NCBI RefSeq assembly: GCF_031583025.1
Contig: NZ_CP134062.1
Coordinates: 6,235,234-6,299,233 of the forward strand
DNA from: Mycobacterium sp. Z3061
GTDB lineage: Bacteria; Actinomycetota; Actinomycetes; Mycobacteriales; Mycobacteriaceae
Reading direction: 5' to 3'
DNA length: 64,000 nucleotides
In this document: piece after piece, positions 58,964 through 64,000 of the stretch
Layout of the letters: the number at the start of each line of letters is the position of its first letter
How positions within the stretch are numbered: the first letter of the stretch is position 1
Program-made: the position numbers and the translations under genes
Notes under the pieces: model-generated
The model's database searches: none
What the model saw: only the letters and a program-made list of their open reading frames with translations
Told to the model about the DNA's origin: nothing

Positions 58964-59599
58964 ATGTCGCCCGACGGCCAACCACGCGAGGTTGTGAACA
59001 TGGCCGTACTGGCTGAGTCCGAACTGGGCTCGGAAGCACAACGCGAGCGCCGCAAACGGATCCTGGACGCCACCATGGCGATCGCGTCGAAGGGCGGTTA
59101 CGAGGCGGTGCAGATGCGTGCCGTCGCCGACCGCGCCGACGTGGCGGTCGGGACGTTGTACCGCTACTTCCCGTCGAAGGTGCACCTGCTGGTGTCGGCG
59201 CTGGGCCGTGAGTTCAGCCGCATCGACGCCAAGACCGACCGCTCCGCGATGGCGGGCGGCACGCCGTTCGAGCGACTGAGCTTCATGGTCGGCAAGCTCA
59301 ACCGTGCGATGCAGCGCAATCCGCTGCTGACCGAGGCGATGACGCGCGCCTACGTCTTCGCCGACGCGTCGGCGGCCAGCGAAGTCGACCAGGTCGAGAA
59401 GCTGATCGACAGCATGTTCGCCCGCGCCATGAGCGACGGTGAGCCGACCGAGGATCAGTACCACATCGCCCGGGTGATCTCGGACGTGTGGCTGTCCAAC
59501 CTGCTGGCGTGGCTCACCCGTCGGGCCTCGGCCACCGACGTGAGCAAGCGGCTGGATCTGGCCGTGCGCCTGCTGATCGGCGATCACGAGAACTGCTAG
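58964..59599 (+). CDS. kstR: KstR, TetR-family cholesterol repressor
   Basis: This protein has about 211 residues. The helix-turn-helix is QMRAVADRADVAVGTLYRYFPSKVHL, and the body (AMQRNPLLTEAMTRAYVFADASAASEVDQVEKLIDSMFARAM) is closely like Rv3574. KstR binds 3-oxo-cholestenoic CoA thioesters and releases operators of the uptake and side-chain genes. I chose the ATG at 58964 for its GAGGAG upstream; the ATG at 59000 (MAVLAESELGSEAQRER) is equally possible and starts at the conserved part. The frame open upstream of 58964 is antisense to fadE34. Confidence 0.94.
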   Translation: MSPDGQPREVVNMAVLAESELGSEAQRERRKRILDATMAIASKGGYEAVQMRAVADRADVAVGTLYRYFPSKVHLLVSALGREFSRIDAKTDRSAMAGGTPFERLSFMVGKLNRAMQRNPLLTEAMTRAYVFADASAASEVDQVEKLIDSMFARAMSDGEPTEDQYHIARVISDVWLSNLLAWLTRRASATDVSKRLDLAVRLLIGDHENC

Positions 59600-59625
59600 C
59601 TCGTAGCGGGTCGCGACCGATCTGA

Positions 59626-60705
59626 CTACGCGGGCGGTCCCGAGGTGCGCCCCCGGATCAGTTCGGTGGCGAGCAGTTCGACCGCGGGCAACCCGGACCG
59701 CGGCGGCTTGAGCACCAGCTCACCCGCCCGGCGCCCCTTCTGCAGGCTGGGTTGCGCCACCGTGGTCAGGCCGCGGCTCAGCGCGTCCTCGACCCCGTCG
59801 AACCCGGTGACCGTCAGCTGGCCGGGGACGTAAATGCCATGTGCGCGAAGGTAATCCATCGCCGACAGGGCAAGGATGTCGGCCGTGCACATCAGCGCTG
59901 TGATGCGGGGATTGGCCTCCAGGGCAACCTTGGCGGCGTCGCCGCCGGAGGTCGGCAGGTGCTCGTAGCTTTCCACCACGGTCAGCGAGTCGGGATTCAC
60001 GCCGGCTGCCGTCATCGCCTCCCAGACGCCGATGATGCGTTCGCGCTGGACGTCGAAGGTCGGCGACTTCAGCCGCTCGGCATCCACCAGGCCCTGACGC
60101 CGGTCCCGGCCCAGCCGCATGGTCAGCAGTCCGATCTCCCGGTGCCCCAGACCCAGCACATACTCGGCCAACTCACGCATCGCGGCGCGGTCGTCGATGC
60201 CCACCCGGGACACCCCCGGCAGGTCCACGGGCTGATCGACCACCACGACCGGTAGCCGGCGCTGCAGGACCACCTGAAGATACGGATCGTCGTCGCGCAC
60301 GGAGTAGACCACGAACCCGTCCACCCCGGCACCCAGCACCGCCGACGTACCGTCCTCGATGCTGCGACTGGGGCCGACCGCCACCAGCAGCAGGCCCTGG
60401 CCCAGCTCCTCACACGACTGCGCCACCCCCGCAACGAAATCGCGCGCCGCCGGGTCGCTGAACGAATAGGTCAGCGGCTCGGTCATCACCAGACCCACCG
60501 CACCGGCCTTGCGGGTGCGCAGGGAGCGTGCAACCGGGTCGGGCCCCGCATAGCCCAGCCGCTTGGCCGTGGCGAACACCCGGTCACGGAGTTCTGGCGA
60601 GAGCTGATCCGGCCTGTTGAAGGCGTTCGAGATCGTGGTGCGCGACACTTTGAGCTCGGCTGCCAACGACGCCAGAGTCGCCCGCCTGCGCGGAATGGGA
60701 CTCAC
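59626..60705 (-). CDS. LacI-family transcriptional regulator (Rv3575c type)
   Basis: This 359-residue regulator has the LacI DNA-binding helix-turn-helix (ATLASLAAELKVSRTTISNAFNRPDQLSPELRDRVFATAKRLGY, about 9-53) and a periplasmic-binding-like effector domain (about 65-355). It matches the order of Rv3575c, next to kstR. Its ligand and targets are unknown; the divergent zinc transporter is a neighbour but has its own Zur-like box. The GTG start is at 60705. Confidence 0.88.
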   Translation of the reverse strand: MSPIPRRRATLASLAAELKVSRTTISNAFNRPDQLSPELRDRVFATAKRLGYAGPDPVARSLRTRKAGAVGLVMTEPLTYSFSDPAARDFVAGVAQSCEELGQGLLLVAVGPSRSIEDGTSAVLGAGVDGFVVYSVRDDDPYLQVVLQRRLPVVVVDQPVDLPGVSRVGIDDRAAMRELAEYVLGLGHREIGLLTMRLGRDRRQGLVDAERLKSPTFDVQRERIIGVWEAMTAAGVNPDSLTVVESYEHLPTSGGDAAKVALEANPRITALMCTADILALSAMDYLRAHGIYVPGQLTVTGFDGVEDALSRGLTTVAQPSLQKGRRAGELVLKPPRSGLPAVELLATELIRGRTSGPPA

Positions 60706-60753
60706 GTCCGGTGACGCTACAGCGAGCCCCGGGAACCGCGTCGACCGACTTTC

Positions 60754-60774
60754 TAATGGAAACGATTTTCATTA
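60754..60774 (+). promoter_or_regulatory. Zur (FurB)-like box before zinc ABC operon
   Basis: This 21-bp near-palindrome has ends TAATG and CATTA and AAA/TTTT inner parts around CGA. It fits the AT-rich zinc-uptake regulator box type of mycobacteria (AATGAAAA...TTTTCATT). It lies about 40 bp upstream of the lipoprotein start of a zinc-type ABC operon. Repression under zinc-replete conditions is expected. Confidence 0.75.
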
Positions 60775-60815
60775 GTATTATGGGTCGGCCAACCGGCCAG
60801 GCGAGAGGATGCGAC

Positions 60816-61697
60816 GTGCGGATGTGGCTTGCGGTCTGCCTGATCTGCTGCGCCGCACTGACAGGCTGCGCGACCGGCGGTCCGGAACACCCGGGTGCGG
60901 TGGCCGTGGTGGCTTCCACCGAAGTATGGGGCAGTGTGGCCCGCACCGTCGCCGGCGGCCACATCGCCGTCAAGTCCATCCTGACCGGCGCGGACTCCGA
61001 TCCACACTCTTATCAGGCCACCCCTGCCGACGCCGCGGCACTGGCCGACGCCGACCTGGTCGTCTACAACGGCGGCGGATACGACCCCTGGGTCGACCGG
61101 GTGCTGGCCGGACACCCGGGAATCCATGCCGTGGACGCCTACTCGTTCCTGGGGCCGGTGAACGAGGCACCCGACGAGCATGTTTTCTACAACCTCGCCG
61201 TCGCCAAAGCGGTCGCGATCACCATCGCGGAACGGCTGGCAATGATCGACCCGCCCAACTCAGCGGACTACCGCGCCAACGCGGCCCAGTTCGGCCGCGG
61301 CGCCGATGCGATCGCCAACTCCGAGCGCGCGATCGCCACCGCGTACCCGTCCGCCGGCGTCATCGCGACCGAGCCGGTCGTGCACTACCTGCTGGCCGCC
61401 GCGGGACTGATCAACCGCACCCCCGTCGGCTTCGAGATGGCCAACGAGAACGACGCCGATCCCGCGCCTGCGGATATGGCGTCCGCCCTGGACTTGATCA
61501 ACCAGCGACGGGTGGTGGCGCTGCTGATCAACCCGCAGACCGCCACCGCCGCCACCGCCGACCTGCAGGCCGCCGCGCATCACGCCGGCGTGCCGGTGAC
61601 CGAGGTTTCCGAGACCCTGCCCAGCGGCTCGGATTACCTGAGCTGGCAGCGCAATACCGTCACCCAACTGGCCACCGCGCTGCAGTCGAACAGCTGA
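60816..61697 (+). CDS. Zinc/manganese ABC transporter substrate-binding lipoprotein
   Basis: This 293-residue protein belongs to the ZnuA/TroA family. The lipobox is LTGC with Cys18 after MRMWLAVCLICCAA; the metal ligands are in SDPHSYQATP, DEHVFYNLA and EPVVHYLLA (three histidines), with an acidic residue in the C-terminal lobe. I chose the GTG at 60816 because it follows GAGAGGA and opens a good lipoprotein signal; the longer in-frame start would begin within the Zur-box region. It is the first gene of a three-gene operon with ATPase and permease. Confidence 0.87.
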   Translation: MRMWLAVCLICCAALTGCATGGPEHPGAVAVVASTEVWGSVARTVAGGHIAVKSILTGADSDPHSYQATPADAAALADADLVVYNGGGYDPWVDRVLAGHPGIHAVDAYSFLGPVNEAPDEHVFYNLAVAKAVAITIAERLAMIDPPNSADYRANAAQFGRGADAIANSERAIATAYPSAGVIATEPVVHYLLAAAGLINRTPVGFEMANENDADPAPADMASALDLINQRRVVALLINPQTATAATADLQAAAHHAGVPVTEVSETLPSGSDYLSWQRNTVTQLATALQSNS

Positions 61698-61702
61698 CGT
61701 CT

Positions 61703-62479
61703 GTGAGCCGCCAAGTGGTAGCGCTGGCCGGTGCCCGGCTGGCCTTCGGTAACCGTGTGCTCTGGGACCACCTCGAGTTGTCGGTGGCGGCCGGCGAGTT
61801 CGTCGCGGTGCTGGGACCCAATGGGACCGGCAAGACCTCCCTGCTCAAAGTGCTGTTGGGGCAACAACCGCTGAGTGCCGGGACGGCGCGGGTGAACGGA
61901 CCGGTCGGGTATGTGCCGCAACATCATCCGATCGACCGCGAGGTGATGCTGCGCGGACGCGACCTGGTCGGTCTCGGCGTCGACGGGCACCGCTGGGGTG
62001 CGCTGCCGCTGCGTGCCGCGGACCGGGCCCGTCGTCGCGACGCCGTGCGACTGGCCCTGCACCAGGTCAACGGCGAACGGCTGGCCGACATCCGGGTGGG
62101 CCTGATGTCCGGGGGCGAGCTGCAGCGGGTGCGTATCGCGCAGGCCCTGGCCACCGATCCGGCGCTGATGCTGTGCGACGAACCGTTGCTGACCCTGGAT
62201 CCGGCCAACGCCAAACTGGTCGCGGAGCTGATCAACCGGCGCCGGCATGACGCGGGGACGGCCGTCATCGTGGTCACCCACGAGCTCAACCCGATCCTGC
62301 CGTACGTGGACCGGGTGCTGTATCTGGTCGACGGCCGGTTCCGCATCGGCAGCGTCGAGCAGGTGATGACGGCGGCGACGCTCTCCGAGCTGTACCGGGC
62401 CGAAATCGAGGTGGTCAAGGTCAAGGACCGCTATTTCGTCTCAGGCGCTCCGGAAGGCGCTCCGGACGGGCAGGTCTGA
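61703..62479 (+). CDS. Metal ABC transporter ATP-binding protein
   Basis: This 258-residue ATPase has Walker A GPNGTGKTS, the Q-loop in GYVPQHHPIDRE, the signature LMSGGELQRVRIAQAL, Walker B ALMLCDEP and the switch histidine in VVTHELN. It is of the ZnuC/MntB type. The GTG at 61703 starts 5 nt past the upstream stop; the open frame upstream is a shadow inside the lipoprotein gene. The stop shares a base with the permease ATG (62479). Confidence 0.9.
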   Translation: MSRQVVALAGARLAFGNRVLWDHLELSVAAGEFVAVLGPNGTGKTSLLKVLLGQQPLSAGTARVNGPVGYVPQHHPIDREVMLRGRDLVGLGVDGHRWGALPLRAADRARRRDAVRLALHQVNGERLADIRVGLMSGGELQRVRIAQALATDPALMLCDEPLLTLDPANAKLVAELINRRRHDAGTAVIVVTHELNPILPYVDRVLYLVDGRFRIGSVEQVMTAATLSELYRAEIEVVKVKDRYFVSGAPEGAPDGQV

Positions 62480-63327
62480 TGAACGAGCGCCTCACCGAGA
62501 TGCTGGACCACCTGTTCGCCTTCGACCTCACTGCCCATCTGCTCCGGCATGACTTCGTGCAGCAGGCGCTGCTCGCGGGGGTCCTGCTGGGACTGGTCGC
62601 CGGACTGATCGGCCCGTTCATCGTGATGCGCCAGATGTCGTTCGCCGTGCACGGCTCGGCGGAATTGTCTTTGACCGGAGCGGCATTCGCACTGCTGGCC
62701 GGTTTCGAGGTGGGGATCGGCGCGCTGGTCGGCAGCGCGCTGGCGGCGGCCCTGTTCGGGATCCTGGGCCAGCGCGCCCGGGAGCGGGACTCGGTGATCG
62801 GCGTGGTGCTGGCCTTCGGCCTAGGTCTGGCAGTGCTGTTCATCCACCTCTACCCGGGCCGAACCGGGACCAGCTTCGCGTTGCTCACCGGCCAGATCGT
62901 CGGGGTCGGCTACTCGGGGCTGGTCATGCTGGCGGTGGTGTGTGCGCTGGTCATGGTGATCCTCGGCGTCTGCTACCGCCCACTGCTGTTCGCCACCGTC
63001 GACCCGGACGTCGCCGCGGCCCGGGGCGTCCCGGTGCGTGTGCTGGGCATCGTGTTCGCGGCGCTGGTAGGCGTGGTGGCCGCGCAGGCCGTCCAGATCG
63101 TCGGAGCGCTGCTGGTGATGTCGTTGCTGATCACCCCGGCCGCGGCCGCCGCCCGGGTGGTCAGCAGGCCGGCGGCCGCGACAGTCACCTCCGTGCTGTT
63201 CGCCGAGCTCGCCGCGGTCGGGGGGATCGTGTTGTCGCTGGCGCCGGGGGTTCCGGTGTCGGTGTTCGTGGCGACGATCTCATTCCTCATCTACGTGATT
63301 TGCTGGTTAGTCGGGCGACGCCGCTGA
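62479..63327 (+). CDS. Metal ABC transporter permease (ZnuB/MntC type)
   Basis: This 282-residue membrane protein of the ABC-3 family has GLIGPFIVMRQMSFAVHGSAELSLTGAAFALL and about eight hydrophobic segments. The conserved GALLVMSLLITPAAAA segment lies near the C-terminus. It completes the metal uptake system. The ATG overlaps the ATPase stop. Confidence 0.9.
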   Translation: MNERLTEMLDHLFAFDLTAHLLRHDFVQQALLAGVLLGLVAGLIGPFIVMRQMSFAVHGSAELSLTGAAFALLAGFEVGIGALVGSALAAALFGILGQRARERDSVIGVVLAFGLGLAVLFIHLYPGRTGTSFALLTGQIVGVGYSGLVMLAVVCALVMVILGVCYRPLLFATVDPDVAAARGVPVRVLGIVFAALVGVVAAQAVQIVGALLVMSLLITPAAAAARVVSRPAAATVTSVLFAELAAVGGIVLSLAPGVPVSVFVATISFLIYVICWLVGRRR

Positions 63328-63381
63328 ACAGCATTTAAGCTGGTAGAACGCTCGAACAGGGGCGCGGATTGGGGGGAACCA

Positions 63382-64000
63382 GTGCGCTTGCAGATCGCCG
63401 TGCTGGCCGGTGCGTGCATGCTGACCGCCGGTTGCACCGACGTCGTCGACGGCAACGCTGTCGCCGGGGAGAAGGCCGGCCTGGCCAACCAGACGCCGAT
63501 ACCGGTGAGCGAGCTCGACGACCTGATGCTGGACGCCAGCCAGATCAACAGCGCGCTCGGCGCCACGTCGATGAAGGTCTGGTTCCAGGCCAAGGTGATG
63601 TGGGACTGGAGCAAGAACGTCGACGACAAGAACTGCCTGGCCGTCGACGGCGCCGCGCAGGGCAAGGTGTACGAGGGCACCGGGTGGACATCCATGCGCG
63701 GCCAGCGTCTGGACGACAGCATCGACGACTCCAAGAAGCGCAAGCACTACGCGATCCAGGCCGTGGTGGCCTTCCCGAACGCCCAGGACGCCAGTAACTT
63801 CTACAACTCCTCGGTGCAGAGCTGGAAGTCGTGCTCGAACCGCCGGTTCAACGACGCCAGCCCCAACCAGCCCGCCACCGTCTGGTCGGTGGGCGACGTG
63901 ACCAACGACAACGGCCTGCTGACCAGCTCGCAGGTCCAGGAGGGTGGGGACGGCTGGAGCTGCCAACGCGCCCTGACCGTTCGCAACAACCTGGCCATCG
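63382..64000 (+). CDS. lppH: LppH-like lipoprotein with PknH-type sensor domain (partial)
   Basis: The first 206 codons are present. The lipobox TAGC with Cys18 follows a short signal peptide, MRLQIAVLAGACML. The rest is a PknH-like extracellular sensor domain (LDDLMLDASQINSALGATSM, NCLAVDGAAQGKVYEGTGWTSMRGQ, NFYNSSVQSWKSCSNRRF, WSCQRALTVRNNLAI), with cysteines expected to form disulphides. Rv3576 (lppH) lies at the same place in M. tuberculosis, there directly after the LacI-type gene. The GTG start follows GGGGGAA. The gene continues past the window. Confidence 0.85.
   Translation, partial: MRLQIAVLAGACMLTAGCTDVVDGNAVAGEKAGLANQTPIPVSELDDLMLDASQINSALGATSMKVWFQAKVMWDWSKNVDDKNCLAVDGAAQGKVYEGTGWTSMRGQRLDDSIDDSKKRKHYAIQAVVAFPNAQDASNFYNSSVQSWKSCSNRRFNDASPNQPATVWSVGDVTNDNGLLTSSQVQEGGDGWSCQRALTVRNNLAI

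Noticed and set aside
60809..61702. Very long plus-strand frame that would extend the ABC ATPase by about 300 residues
   Set aside because: This part is an arginine-rich shadow of the zinc-binding lipoprotein gene in another frame. The ATPase begins at the GTG at 61703.

Overview
The window is a high-GC actinobacterial chromosome segment, almost certainly from a slow-growing Mycobacterium. It carries the large cholesterol catabolic locus of that genus in nearly the gene order known from M. tuberculosis (Rv3538 to Rv3576), KstR and KstR2 with their operators, PPE-MPTR genes, an Mce operon, an F420-dependent Ddn-type gene and mycobacterial lipoproteins. PPE-MPTR genes are typical of slow growers. 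Gene names below rest on recognition of the translated proteins and on synteny, not on a database search.

Layout. 1-8402 holds the side-chain block: the end of an hsd4B-like MaoC gene, a DUF559/AbiEi-type gene between palindromic repeats, the leftward operon cyp125-chsE1-chsE2-chsH1/H2-ltp2, and divergent fadA5, with two KstR boxes between cyp125 and fadA5. A small SnoaL-like gene and a ddn homologue follow. 9333-19596 holds the KstR2 block for the last two steroid rings (two SDR genes, echA20-ipdA-ipdB-ipdC, fdxB, a second DUF559 gene, fadA6-kstR2). 19760-25549 is a tandem array of three PPE-MPTR genes plus a broken fourth. 25634-35467 holds a proline-rich membrane protein, ipdF-fadE30, fadD3-fadE31-32-33-aspB and nat.

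35565-51073 is a block that interrupts the nat-hsaB adjacency known from M. tuberculosis. It contains a receptor Ser/Thr kinase with 12 extracellular Kelch blades, a small coiled-coil membrane protein, an orphan HicB-like antitoxin with a 24-bp hairpin and two nearby GATATC palindromes, a complete nine-gene mce operon that does not look like mce4, a GMC oxidoreductase and an uncharacterised gene. 51225-63327 resumes the steroid cluster (hsaA-D, kshB, a secreted protein, fadE34, kstR), then a LacI-type regulator and a zinc ABC transporter behind a Zur-like box. The window ends inside an lppH-like lipoprotein gene.

How it works together. Side-chain degradation (Cyp125, FadE34, FadA5, ChsE1/E2, ChsH1/H2, Ltp2) and opening of rings A/B (KshB, HsaA-D) are under KstR. 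The HIP-CoA stage (FadD3, FadE30, IpdF, IpdC, EchA20, IpdAB, FadE31-33, FadA6) is under KstR2. Five KstR-type and three KstR2-type operators are readable in the intergenic DNA.

The most unusual structure outside the known pathways is a set of miniature repeats. Two ungapped 61-nt double-hairpin copies and four 54-nt inverted repeats share GCCGAGNGTG...CACNCTCGGC-like termini. They bracket the two DUF559-family genes, resembling a REPIN/MITE system linked to a nuclease-like gene family.
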